From: Dendrolimus kikuchii
Lineage: Eukaryota > Arthropoda > Insecta > Lepidoptera > Lasiocampidae
Direction: 5' to 3'
Assembly (NCBI GenBank): GCA_019925095.2
Contig: CM034392.1
Coordinates: 11,613,887 to 11,677,886, forward strand
Length of the DNA: 64,000 nucleotides
The translations under genes were made by a program, and so were the position numbers. A model generated the notes under the pieces. The model had not been told where the DNA came from and made no database searches. It was given only the letters and a program-made list of their open reading frames with translations. This document shows positions 22,516 to 37,500 of this stretch, one piece after another (within the stretch, counting starts at the first letter, position 1; every line of letters starts with the position of its first letter).

Positions 22516-25500
22516 TCAGGCGTTTGATTCCTGCGAAAAATTTCAAAATAGACGTCAGTCATTTTCTTTGCAGCAAGACTTTTATGAATTGAAATTTCTA
22601 ATTTGAATCGTGAAGTTAAAATCTACTTTCTATGCTAGTGATTAAAGATAGCTGCTTTGCTACTTTGATGAGACAAAATAATGAAAGTCTAGGAAACATG
22701 TGAAAAGTGGAATGTAGTGGGCTTACGCCTAAAATATAAGAATTGTGGAATTACTAATACTTAAAGTGAAACTTAACAGATAGAATTATAATACTGCACG
22801 GCTTGTGTATATTCGTATAAAATGTACGCATATAAAACATTATCCTAAATTTATATTTAAATGCATCAAAATTTAGGCTTTATGTTTCATAAGAGATTAC
22901 ATCGAACATCGAGATAGGTATTATAAGTATGCGAGGCGCCTCGCCACGAGGCCGCGACCGGCGACCGAGGTATCGATGCGATGCAAGCGACAGCAACATC
23001 TACTCTAGAAGCGTGGTGGGGCGGACTGTGGCGGTTTATACCTTGAGATTGTGGAAATAGTGCATGATCTGATCGTAGTCCATGTGCAGGTCGTCGAGGC
23101 CCAACGACTCCATGGGCTGGCCCTCCGCGCCCCTCTCGCTCCGAGAGTACATCGGGTTGCCCACTATCGTGGCCCGCTTCACTTCCGGGGAACTACTCCC
23201 TTCAACAATTAATTAAGACGTATTAAATTTTATCCACATACACTGAAATACACATAACAAATTGTAAGCCTGCATTGACATCTTTAATTATTATTAATAA
23301 GCAAGTAAGTAATTATTAGTATTAGCGATCGTTTCTCCGTTGGTTTCACCAACTATTATAACACTGCCTACACTTTTGCAATGTCTTAACATTTGACCCG
23401 TTCCGTCAACCTCAGTACCTTGCGAGACGAATACTAAGGAATTACAGATACAGTATTTTAATATTTCGCCTTGATGATTAGCTTAAATCTTTGATCGATA
23501 TGGTCTTAAAATGTTTTAATAACAAACCGTTGTTGTCATTCCTAGTATTATTCTATGTCAGTGGGAAGTATAAGGCAATAACTCTCCTGTCCATACATAT
23601 GGTACACGACCATACTCGTACTTTAGGTAACGAAGATCAGATTGGACTAATAAATATTTATTAAGTATTCCAGTGTTTATGCAACTCACCTTTGTTCTGG
23701 TTGGCCGCATCAATAAAGTCTCCGTTAGGCTCTTTTGATCTATTTTTGTGCCTCATCTGGACTTCCGGTAAACCTGCAATAATTAAAAAATGTTGCTTTG
23801 ATTGTTAATAGCTAAAAAAGCGTTAAAATTTTCAAATATGTCAATTGTGTTCGTATTTTAAGTAATCCAAGACGCATATTTTTCAATTTGGGACACAGAG
23901 ATGGCATTCCTATAAGCAGTTAATTTTTTTTAATAACATTTATTATAACACAAATGCAATTAAATAACCTGTTTAATTTGGTTACAACTCATTGCTTTTA
24001 TCTCGTTATTTCTTTAGTAGGATAAGAAGAGTTTATGTGTGTCACATTAGAGTAAGTGAGTTATTACTTATGCCTGAAATTATTAAATCTTTACGCGGGA
24101 TAAAAGTTTTGCACAAACAATAAAAACTAACAATGATTGATTGTTTTTTAATGTTGTACTACGATAAGAGAAAGGTCGTCTCGTGTGTCAATGGAATTGT
24201 GAAAAGCCATTTTGCAGTGTTCAGATTCACAACACTTGATTTCACTTATTACTATTTTTAAACAATAAAGGCGCCCTTTTAAAGCTGTTAGTGAGATGAA
24301 TGTTATTCAGATTTCCATTTTACCTATTCCAGAATCGTGCATGTAGTCAGGACTTTCGGGTTTGGCGAATGTTCGTCTGGAATCATCAGTTCCTCTATTA
24401 AGGCCAATAATTTCTCTGTAATCTTTGTTCTCCATGATTAATGGAGCATCATTATCGAATTCAAATAAACGTGCGCAGTCATCTTTGCTAGTGAGTTTCT
24501 CTACGGCGTTGTCTTCTAAGTCTTTACGAAACTGCATGGGGGTGGAGTCGCGAATGTAATCTTTAATGTCTCTGCTTGAAATATATGGTGCGTCCGCTTT
24601 GTTCAAATCAATAATTCTGTAAAAAAATGAAATTATTTTAATGTTGTTTCCGAGTAGTATCTTCATGTAATTTAAAGCCCTAAGGACCGTTAAATTTTAG
24701 TTAGTTTCATTTATAATGTTAGCTCAGAAACAATTCAGTGCCAGGCTCGGGCCTCCCTATTTTTAAGGGAATATTCAGCATATTCAAAGCGTTGTTCAGT
24801 CCAAAGCGTTTGTGGGTTTTACACATCAGTGCAGGTATTATTGTTTTCCTTCACCGTCAAACACGTGGTAATCAATAAACATTTATTAAACGATAATCGT
24901 GGTTTAGAGACATGGACATTTTAAAAGAAAACCTCTTGGTGGTGCGTATGCACCACTCTCTGTCAAATTCGAATCAATTTAATTGGAATGAGATTTATTT
25001 TGAATTTTATTTTATAGCTGTTAATAGCCGGTTCCTGTATCTTAGCGACCGTTAATTTGCTATCAGTTATAATTTGTCATAAACTCCATTGAAGTACTGT
25101 CAATGTCAATTTTGTACCAATGGTAAGGGTAAATGGATTAATAGTAAAATTTAAGAACCGGCGAAAAAAAGCAAGATTTTAATTGAAATGAGAAATGAAG
25201 GTACCTGTCTGAACGGCGGCCATTTTCCGGAGATCGTTTAGTCGGTTCGTGTTCTCGTTCGTATTTCTTGTGATGGTTCCTCGAGTGGCTTCTGCGGGTC
25301 GGCGGCATAACAGCGTCGGGTAAAATCTAAAGTAAAAATAAAAGCTTGAAATGTGTTAAGTAACTACCTACCTATCTACAAAACACAACGCAAATTGTAA
25401 AATTTATATATACGTGAAGCAAAAACTTTGTACCCCTTTTTACGAAAATTGCGCGGACGGAGAAGTATGAAATTTCGCATACTTATAGTTTATATAGAGA

Positions 25501-28500
25501 AGAAGCGACGAATGCTAATTTTAAATAAAAATTATTTAAAATACATTAAATCAATAAAAAAAGAAATTACACACACTACTATGTATTTAAGTTAAGGTTA
25601 AAGTCTTGACGAAATCTGTGATTATAGAAGTATAGTCTTAGTCGAATTTCGACCACGCGACCACTAGTTAGTCAAATTAAGTCTACATTATTGACAGCAT
25701 TAGTTATTGATCCGAGGTGATCACAAAATAATTTAGCTATTTTTTATTGTTATCAGTGTTATAATTATTTTTTCAACACACTTGCTCATAAAGTGGCTCT
25801 ATGGTCACCGCAATTAGGCACAGAATGACACCCATTATCAAACTGTGAGTAAAAAACATTATAACTCACTAGTGAGTTATAGATTCTTTTTTTAAATTTT
25901 ATTGGTTAAGTTGCTTTGTTCTTAAAAAAGTTTTTATTCAAAAAAAAAGATCGTGTTCTATAGAACAAATAAATTAATGTTCCTATTGCTTGCTCATTTC
26001 ATGCAACTTCTTATTTAAATAGATAATTTTAACTCGTACGTGTTTAATAAATAAAAAAAGTTATATATGAGTGAAAGACTCATATATGACTTTTTTTTAT
26101 CTACTAAATAAAATGAGTTATTGTTGTTATTTTATTCACAAGTGTGTTGAAAAACGTCGTATGATACACGTGTGTATTGATGATTACCGTCCTCGGCTAT
26201 CTTAAGACCCTCGCCTACGGCTCGAGTCTCAATGGCGCCTCGGCGGTAATCACCAATGTTACACACTAGTACCATAATGTACTATTACTTAGGTGAAATT
26301 TTTGTTCCAATACGTTTCATATCAGACGAAAAGTGAAGTGCAATTGCCCTATTTCCAGAACGTGTTTGTGCGTGCATATACATGCACTTATAGAGACGCA
26401 TGCACATACACAAGTTATGTATTTATATATTTATATAAAACACTTTCCATTTATATGTTAATATCTATGGATTTAATTTAAAGCTTCAAAATCCTCAAAT
26501 CTTTATTTGTGTAAGAGTCGATTATACCTAATAAACAATTTACCATGACATGAACTTACTTTTGGATTTCTTGGCGGCACTGGTAGCTGAGGTTGTGGAG
26601 TAGAGGAGTTCCTGTGAGGTGGCACTGGGGGTCGATAGTCCTCTGGGTTGCTTGGATCCGTCCTGAAGACCGAATGTTTTAAATTATACCTTAACTATTA
26701 TAAACCATGAGAGTACTAAGCAGTTTATTAAGAATTCTAATATTTCTATATTAAGTACAAAATACTCTTGATATTCATCAATTGTATGTAGTTAAGGTTC
26801 TGCAAAATCGCTAGCGTTGTTCTTCCGGCTTTTCTTCTCTCTATAGCACTAACCTATTATTAAAAATATTATGCAACACTGAGATAAGGCCAGTACACCA
26901 TTTTAAATGAAGCTCTAAACGCCTGGAATATGGCCTGCTCTGGTGATGACATTCCCATGATCCTAAATTCGCAACGATGTTAGGATGAACTCATTTGTAA
27001 AGGTTAAATACAGAACTTTAAAATCAACTAACTCTACAGGACATGCCCGCGTCCTTGCAGTTTCCCGTAAAGAGTCTGGTTTCTGGCTCCAAGCTATCCT
27101 CTTCCTAAATATAGTACATTGATTCACAACACTTCCCTTTTTTAGGTCCACACCTGTGTTTGTGTTCTCGTATATGTACACCACACACATGCGTCTCTAG
27201 AATAGAAGTAATCGCCCTAAGATACCACGGTCTTTCTTGCCATCGCTAACGTGCCGGCTTTATTGGAGCCTAACGGTATTACACGTGACGATGGTACGGG
27301 GCCCTGGCAACGTGACAAGATTGACGTGGGATGCGACCTGCGTGAACTCGTTGGCCGCATCCAATAATTTACCAAACACATCTAGATCAGCCTACTCGGT
27401 TACGGAAACAGCTGAATCACTAAAGTTTGTGCCGTTTGCTGTTGAAACGCTTGGGCCGTGGGATCCTGAGTCCCTGAGCGTCTATCAAAATTTATCAAAA
27501 CTACTCATTGACTCTTTAGATGATTAGAGGGCTAGTGCCTAACTCTGACAACGGATCAGTATGGCGATCCAGCAAGGAAAGGTAGCCAGCCTCCTGGGCA
27601 CCTCACCCATGGAAGACAGTGATCTAGTATCAGTATTCTACTTATAGTCTTGAGGGACTAGGGGTCTATACCTAAAAGTATTCTAGGTTCATCTCATACT
27701 AATAATCGAAAGTACAAATATCTACTTTTATGGTAACAGACAAAATACGAACTTTATATATCAGTACTTAAGCTCTTGTCACTGCTTAGCTCGTACTATT
27801 AAATACCACAAAAATCTTCCATTTATCTGGATAAAATAGTTCTTGCAACTCACGAAGGCGATCGGGCTTTAGTCGTAGTTGAACGTGTATAACACATAGT
27901 GTTAGCGTGCGTTTCTAACAGAATGGTCAGTTGGGAGCGTGCTATCCAATCTCGCTTTTGGTCTCACGCACATACGTGGTTCCCGAAAGTAAAGTCCGCC
28001 CAACTTCGTGAAACTATACATGTCTTATGCTCATCACCTATATCGAAAAGCAGTCATACTAGGGTATATTACACTTGACTAATTTGGATTTGAATTATTA
28101 CAGAAAACTATCACGTTTTCGGGATAAAAACGTGGCTTATGTTCATCCTCATTATTGTTAAATTTCCTATACATTTTTGAGGCCATGAAGAAGGAACAAA
28201 CGAAAATATAGATACCTATCTAAACAAAATCAATTGTATTTAATTGTTTACGTGTAACCAGTATAATTATTACTTACTGCCATTGTCCATCTCCAGAATT
28301 TTGCCGGGTATGTCTTGCAGGTTTCTTGCAATATGTCGTTGAGTCAATCACTCTCTCTCGTCTCTCGTTTTGAGAAGGCAATTCTATAGAGTTAGGGTTA
28401 TCAAAACTGGTCACCATGACGTTTCCATTGTCCCGAATAGCATCCTCGGGATCTGCATAGTTATGGTTAAGTGGATTTGCTGTGATTCGGATCTCTTGGT

Positions 28501-31500
28501 TGCCATTATCTGGGGGTTGAGCGGAGTTTCGATTAGCTGGCTGACGGCTACCATTTCTTTCGATTGTAGCTCGCCCTGTAAAATTATAAGAAAACTTGTT
28601 ATTGAAACCATAAGATGGAAGAAGAATAGCTACTAAGAACGACATACAATACTTTAATAGACTATGCAAACATTGATGGCTAGTACCACTTTGTTATTTC
28701 TTTAAGTGGTAAAGCCATTGTGGAGTCATTATCATGATTTCAATTATTAGGTCGAGTCGATCGGTGTGATACCACGCTCTCACAGAATATCGGAGTGAAA
28801 CAGTGAGCCTTGAGCTAATCGTGAGAATTCCAATGATCCACTTCCTCTTCCCCCTATTCCATATCCCATTCTTCCTGTCTGATCCTCCCATCTCCTATAT
28901 ATCCCTTCCTAAAGACTGGTAACACGTTGGCTTGTCTGGCAAAAAAGTGGTGATGCGCGAGAGAGATAGCAAACTTTATTTAGGTAGCCCTTTATGTGAT
29001 GTCTTACCAAGCCACACCCAGTCATGGGCATTGGTGGTAGATTCCCTGGATGGCTTTTCCCTCGCCAGCCCGAGCGTCGTGCCGACGAGGCCCGCCACTT
29101 GCAGGCGGCCGCCTTCGCTCAGCGTCGGCATCTTGCGGCACACGCCTCCCGCACCTCCTTCCGAGTTTGCCGGCTTCAGCCGAGATGCATATACCACGCA
29201 TGATACCACAAACACCTGAAAAATTGCTATTATTAATAGGTATGTATTTAATTTAATTTATTCAATGTGATTATGGTTTAAACGTCAATAATAAATTAAC
29301 TGTCCTAGGTATTTAGAGCCTAAATAACTTTAGTTGTCATAATAATATAGAGAAAGTATTCTCGCGGAATAAACCTGGTTAATAGAGTGTTACATAACAC
29401 TTTTTCTAATGTTTACACTTACAACAAAATAACTATTTTTAGATATTATAATCGCTTTTAGTCAACTGACAAAAACTGATTATAGCGTTTTAGCTATCAC
29501 CACTTAGGTGATAGCTCCCTGGCTAAGATTAGAACCCATGTTAGGATGACATGTGGATACCTACTTTGACCATCAAGCTAGCACGATTTACAATAATAAA
29601 TAAACAAATAATACGATCTAATAATTTGTCACTATATCTTAGCTAAATCATTAAATAACCCTGTAGACTTATTTACAAATGTAAAAATATTTTTTGACTT
29701 ACCACAATCGCAAAGCAGAATGCTCCAAGGAGAACATACATTCCTGTAATTATGTATAAAATTGAATTAGAATTATTTGCAGAAAAAAATAGTCAAAATA
29801 AACATTAAGTTGTATTACAATTCCTTACCTATTTCTACAGGTGACATGTGCGGGTTGGAATGCCGAGGGTGTTGTAATGTGTTGCCACGGAAAATCGAAT
29901 TGTAGTGCTGCGCTTGAACTGTAGGTTCATGATTGTTCTCATCTTTGAACGGGGAGATAGCTAAAGAAATGAGAAATATATTTTCTGAATTATTTTACGG
30001 AAATTAAAATTGATTGGTACCTATTACTTATAAACGCCACTTAGGGGTGAGGTAGCTAAGTAATGCTTAAATAAGTGTTAAAATTAAACAGACCCGAGAA
30101 CTTATATATGCAATGAATGAAAGCTGATTTACATTGATCCAGTTACTGACTTTAAATTCGAAGGAAGCCAGTGCTGACTTCATAATGGTATCGTGTAAAT
30201 TGATTTGAAGACATTACAGCGCTACCAAGTCTGACTGACTCCAATATTCTCGATTAAACTTGGGCGGCTCCCCAAGTTTGTAGCTTGATAATGTAAATCA
30301 GCCTTAACAGGTAAGAGCGGATTTTATGTGTAGCAAGTGATCGCCGACAGGTTGCCAAAAATTAGAAATATTCAATATCAACTGTCAAAATCACGTGGTG
30401 CAGATTCAAAAATAGAAGCTTTAACAACATTTTATTTTTCCGTTCTTTAGTCGATTATTATTATGGCTATAACCATGGTTAACATTCAGATTTAATTTAT
30501 CTACACAGCTCTTAGATATGCAACAGCTAATTTAAAGTAAATAAAGGATAATCATTGATTAGGAACATAAGAGCTTCTTAGTTAAAAGGTGGTTAAACAT
30601 AGCTTCGCGAGATTTTTATAAAGCTTTTATTAGTAATCTCTACATCTGTTATGAATACCGAGCTATACAAGTCACAAAGTAAAGGAGTCCCTGTTGTAAT
30701 TCTAGTAACCTAGTATAATACAGCTTACCTTTAAGAACGTCACCAAGATCAGACAAGCCCGATCTAAGGCCACCTCGTGCCATAATGTCATCATTCTGCG
30801 GTGTATCTGGCCTTTGTGGTGCGTCCCCACCACTAAAGTCAACGTCTACACTCGCAGCAGCAGTCGCGAGGGCTCCGGGAATATTTTTAATGTTGGCGGG
30901 AGTCTTCGTGTCGCCTTTACCAGGGAGTGCCACCCTTCGAAGAGGTCCGGACCGACATTGTTCTGGAGTTAATAGTGTGACTCTTAAAAGTTCGCCACTA
31001 CCTGGAATACCGAGATTAAATATGTATTATAAACACGTTAAGCTTATTCTTTGGATTACCATGACCAAAATGGTCTATGTTCTCAATTCTTTTATCGTGT
31101 TATTTCCAAATTATCAATAAGTTTCTAATAAAAGTCTTAATAAGTTTATTTTCTAATATAATTCGTAAAATCAGTTTTTGTGGAATACAGATTTGTCGTT
31201 AGTAAATGTACTGCGTGAGCAAGATAGCTAACTCCATTTAAGTAGCTCTTTAATCATAAATGATAATGTAAAAAGTTTGGTAAACAAAAGTATTTGTTTA
31301 TTTTCAGCCTTCTAAATCACACAGATAAAAAATCATGATAGTTCGTTCGCATCCAAAGTCGTCAAAGTTTAAATATAAACAGTTTTTCATATTAATTTAT
31401 TAAAAATAGAACACTTATCATTTTATCCGCCCTAATGTATATGTTTATTTCATATGTTTAACTCATTGTGTTCTCTAAAACTAACCTTCACCAACAGCTA

Positions 31501-34500
31501 TAACTCGAGGATGTCGCGAAGCCAACATTGGAGCAAAAGCGACAACATTCGGATCAAGACTTTCCACCAGTAAATAATAGTCAGAAATCGCAACGTCTCG
31601 TAATGCCGTACGGCTTCCATCGGAAAATTCCAAATCGATATCGAGTAGACCCTCCTGTAATTAACATTTGTTTCATTACACGTTTCTGCTAATAGGACAA
31701 AACATTAAAGTAGCCAAAGCCGTACTTTAAAGTACTGGGATTGTATTTTCATTGAGATTTATGTTAATACGTAATATTTTTTTACTATGACAAGGTATAG
31801 ATTGATACAGCTAAATAGTAAAAGAGAGAAACAATAAATATATTAAATCACCAAGAAAATACTAAAATACAATATGGAAAAATTCTATTGTAAACCAATT
31901 GTACATTTTCTATATAAAAATGAGACCTGATAATCCTGTTCGCCAGGGAGAGGGTCATCAAAATAGAGTAGAGAATTATAAAAATGGACTTCCGAAGATC
32001 GTGTGAAATGAATGAAATGTGAATAAAAGATAGTGAACAAGACTTCGAGCTTCGAATGCAAGTGGAATTAAACGCTAGGGTAATAACCATTTTTCAAATC
32101 TCAACTCGCAACGAAATTTTGTTCTAGAATATGAGCCAATGAATTTTTATAACTGTGTTTATACAGTAACACCAAATTTTTACTAGAATCTTATTACCTG
32201 ATATTGTGCAGTAAGTCGTCTCGTTACAGTAGTTTCAGAGACGTATCCATTTTCAATAGCTGTATCGGGAGATATATTAAGTTGCAGGCCAGAAATAACT
32301 CGAACTAGTAACTGCGAGATCGATACTTTGTCGTTACCCACACGGACTTCTCGTAGACCGATTACGCGACCTATAGTAAAATGACAAAGAATGAGAAAAA
32401 CCCATAAAATAAAAATATGAGTAATTTTAATACAAACAGATTACAAAATAATCAATAGGTACCTGGATCCCAAATCACTGGAAGAATAATATGTAACTAG
32501 GACAAGTTATCTGCAATAAATAAATTCAGATACCAACCTGTTATAGGTGACAGCACTTGGACTTCTGTTCGCCCAGGACTTCGACCTTGAAGGACGCGGC
32601 CCCGCAATGTGGCGATTCTTAGGTCTGCCACTCTCATCAAGGACATTACTAGTTCAGTCACTTTGAGCCACGTGCGACGAGACACGAAGTACGATACGCG
32701 ACCTGAGTCATGATCTTTGGCTAGAAATCGCGCATATACCTGGAATACATAAAAATACAATAATAGTTCATTTAACGATTCACTTTTTCTTTAACTATCG
32801 AGCAAAAGATTGCATTCGAAGTTTCCGCCAAAAAGCCAGCAAGAACACAAAACCGGGTGAATTAATGTTGCTAACTACACTTTATCTGTTTGTTCGGGAT
32901 TCACGTAAAAACTACTGGGCCGATTTCAATGTGGTTTTCGCTGATCGATGCAAATTCTTAGATTTAACATCTCCGCTACTTTTTATCCTGGGAATCCCGT
33001 GAAAATTTTTCTGGAAATGATTTAAAATGCCCAGATTAAAAAAATCTAATTCCAATGTGATTTTTATACTGATCGATAGCAAATTTAATGTAATAAAATG
33101 TGTGATATTTTTTATCCCGGGAATCCCGCGGGAATTTTCCCGGTAGCGGTTTGAAGTTGTTCAAATGCATAAAAAGTAGCTTATTCCAACACAGTTTCCA
33201 CTAAAACGATAGCTTACATTATTTTTTTATATGCTGCGATACTGTGTGTCCCAGGTATCCAGCGGGAATTTAAAGTCAAGCATAGACGAAGTCGCGGACA
33301 CATCCTAGTTGTTTCTAAAAAGAGGTATACAAATTGCTTTCTTTTATGATCACTAATTAATAGGTAGCTATAAGTTATCTATAGGATTATCTTTATCCTG
33401 AAATAGACGGAGAATCGTAGTTTATGCGTCTTAATTTAACAAATACAAACCTCGACGTTACTTTGTTGGTACCGAAGCCGACAAGAACGTTGATCAGTCA
33501 AGGAATTAGTGTTATCGGGTCTGGCGCCTCCCCAACCTCGAGCGGACAATGATCGCCGGAGTCTATCTTTTGTACCAGCCTCGTCTGATACTTTCCAACC
33601 TGGCAAGAGTGTAAATTTTTATTAACACATTTATCAGAACACTTTAAAAATAAAATTGGTCAAATATGTATTAATCCATGTATACGGTCCCGCTGAGGTA
33701 TTGAATATCAATTGTATCGTTTTGTCATTTCAATTCTCAAAAATCATATAACGAAAGGATCTTCAACTTAACTTGAACAAAATTTTTAAGCTTTATCATC
33801 TGATTTATCCCGGAATTTCGCACATCATAATTTTTTTATATTTCACCACAACTGTTGTCGAGAATTTTTCTATCCCGAATCCTAATCAGACAGGCACCTC
33901 TAATTCTTATCTATTTATTTTCCTAAATCATTGTTTAGCAGCATATAGAATATTATCATCTAAAACGGACTAACGGACATGAAAAATTTACAAGAGTTCC
34001 ATTTTTGTCCAAATGGTACGCAACCCAAAAAGGCATGAATAATTTAAATCTAAATTTAATAACAAAGCCAGTCATGCAGAAAATTTATTCTAAAATAATT
34101 TGTTGTTCTTAACTAAAACACAAAACTGTTTGCTTTAACTCAATGAGAGTCTATGAATATTCATAACTTAAACCAGCTATCAACTGTAATCACTTATGAA
34201 ATACCTTTAATTTGCGATAGACGATTATCGTCCACATCGATTTCCAACGGATTTTCCGGCATCCATACAGTAAACCTGGCTAGTCCAGTATATGTACCGT
34301 ATTTGACTATAACGGAGGCGTTCGATGACCCTCGAATTTCTGATCCGTCTACATAAACTGAACTGCATGATGAGGATACCTGTAATAAAACGTTAACTAT
34401 TTTTCTTTCACGACACTATGAAACTTTAATACACGGGAAGTAATAAAATTGTCCACTAACACGCGGCAGTGAACAAGAATTCTTTTATTAAATCTAATGT

Positions 34501-37500
34501 CAGTTCAATAACTGAGATCCCTCAATAAAAAGTTAATATTAAATATATTGTTGAACTTATATCGTTCTACCGTACTACACAGACTTGTATTGGATTGGCT
34601 TCCCTCCCAAGCATATCAAAGTCATAAAGAAAATGTGTATGAACTCATAGATGGCAATGCAATTAACCACGCCAAGTTCACTATATGACAAAACTATCCC
34701 ATTTTAAAGATAAAATTTATTCTATATTTACCCGCATAACAGAAGCACATGTACTAAATTTAATAATACTCAAATCATTTAGCCTGGCTCGCGTATACTT
34801 TAAATCGCCTCTATTAAAGTAGTAAAGATAAAGTATACTAAAAACATTAACCTGTTCATTCCCAAGAGCTCGAAAAAAGAATTTAAAAAAACTCCTAAGC
34901 AAACTTAATTTCACATTTCGATTAAATATTTTTGTGGTAATTTTATATTACCTTTAAATTATCTCGCTTTAGGCTCTACAGCAGTTGAGTAATCGATGAA
35001 GGATCAAAATCGAGACAGGAGACTTACTTTAAGAACGCTTTCATCTTCAGAATGACAGGAGCTCTGTAAAGTGACGTCAGCAACTTGTCCTGCTTGGGAA
35101 ACAATCAGCACCTTCATGGATTGTGATACTTGTCGCCCTGTGAGAACAGCTGTGTTCAGCACCTCCCAGTTCTGAAAAAAGGAGACCGTTCATTTTATTC
35201 ACCTGTGATCCGATAGATTTAAGGTATAGGCTTACGTAGTAGTGTAAAAGGTGTATGTCAATAAAATTAAATACAGCAACATTAAATTATCATCGGTGGA
35301 ATGTTCATCCTGACTATGCTTATTGATAGCTAAACAATAAATAGCTTTAATAGAACGTTGTGTCCTATAACCAAGAGGTAACTGCCTGACGAGGCTTCTC
35401 TTTGAGCTACGACAAAAGTGTCATTAGATGTTTTCGAGGCCAGCAAGGTATTGCTGACGCATTTAGTGGACGCGTGACGGTGACAACTTTCCATCAGGCA
35501 GTCAACATGTTTACCTGTTTCTAACAATGAAGTAAAACCGTTTTAAATAAATATGGTAAATGGCTCATTAGATTATCAATAGGAAATTTCGCTAGAAACA
35601 GTATGTATTATTGCATCCACTACAAGTCACTTCATCACTCACATCGTGATTTAATAGCTTTAATAATCTAATTGAGCTGCAGGATGTGCGCGCTCATCCG
35701 TCAGTAAGTAGATATGAAGAAGCTCGGCCTCGACCGGCGAGCGCCCGGGGCTGGGCTTTTATGGCCCCACGCTAATATTGAGATAAACTAATTGCTTTAT
35801 AAATATTATTCCGTAACTTCATTAAAGCAGCTCTGCGGGACCGCACACGAAGCGGGCCGCGCGAAATTGCCAGACCCGTTGTAACAACATGTCCTTGAAT
35901 TACCTACTATTCTCATTGACAATTGAGTTATTCATGACCTATAACATGATAAAGCTATTTGTGTATATTTTCTTTGTTCTTCATTCTGTTATTATCATGA
36001 TAAACTTCACAAGAAATCTCGGTTACGTTCAGATCGTCCCCTTTCATACTATTTCTTCGCACGATTTGCGACATCCTATTAGTACGCATGTTATCCTTCA
36101 CGACATTAAGCCAACACATCTATGGCCTACCCTCTTTACCGAGAGCTTGCAGACGCGGTATCGCTAGACATTTATTTCCATAATATTTTATCTAGTTCTT
36201 TCTTAAGCATAGACCACGTTTCACTGCCATGCCAAAAGACCATTCTGTTATATATTAATCTGCAAATTTCTCGTCCTGTTCATATGTTGTACCTCGCAAG
36301 AAGTATATCATTTTCCGAGACAAAAAGTATTCTACGTTTAGCCCCGGTATCAAAAGAATATAAATTATAGATCATTCTATGGTAACATTATCATTGCCAA
36401 GCATAGAAAGAAAGAAGAAGAAAATCACTTTTACATTTAGATCTTTAGTATAAGCTAACTCTTTTGGCTTGCGTTTCTCAATTATTATCACACGAGCAAT
36501 ACTAAGCGTGGAATGGTAATATGTCCTTGAACTTCATTCTACGCCAACCCTCTATATAAGGGTAGTAGCAATCTCAGTCGCCCGAAAAGGTTTCAGACTT
36601 TGGTTCGAAACTACGCGGCAAAAAGTAACAAATATCGATTTGTAAGTAAAATAAATGTGATGCGATACTGCTTGATAGTAAATCGGAAAGTTATAATTAC
36701 AAATATTATTAAGAAGTAATTACTCCGGAAAATTACATAGTATGCCAGGTGGCTAAACATATTACAAGCAATTAAGTAGTTAAAAAACCGGACTAAGTCG
36801 ACTGAACGTACTACGCTGCAGCCAATGTGGGCGGCTACGATCTTCACAGCCTCCATTAGCCCGCGATAAAGCTCCCATTACACCACTTCACCCATACTAA
36901 GTGTGCTATTAACAGTTAATCCCAGCCATTTGTTACTATCAACTTCTTACAAGAGTTAAAATGCGGATTAAAGTATCAAAAAGATTTTTATAAGACTTTA
37001 TACTTGAATACTAATTAAAACTGAGAAAAGAAGAAAAATCTCGAATATATGACCCAGAAGTCTAGAACAGTTGGTTCTAGGCTAAATGAATAAGTTTGAA
37101 TCTTAGAGTGAATTGCAATTTTCTCAGTGTAATTTGGAGACAATGCTGGGTCACATCGTCCACCTCATAAAACCTTTCAAACTCGATAAAGATATCGTTA
37201 TAGCAATAAAAGGAGCTCCCTCGCTACCATTAATTATTTAGAAAATACCTTTCGGTTAATTTATCACCGCAATCGATGTCTCTATAAATCTTTGATTTCG
37301 GCCATCTATCTCTTATAATATTAGTAAAAAGAAAAGACCGTGGGCAGCATCTATAGAAGCTTATAATTAAGAATATTCGCATACATTTTTTAAACAAGAA
37401 TTGACAATTTATGAGGTAGGTATTGGTTGACTAAATTATATTATCACAAATAAATTGAAGAATACATTCATTTGACTAAAAAGCTACGTTTACTTGGTAT

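Noticed and set aside
22294..22527. Plus-strand frame opposite the TMEM132 extension
   Set aside because: Low-complexity Val/Arg-rich reading typical of an antisense shadow. It does show that the stretch is poor in stops in several frames, which tempers the readthrough claim.
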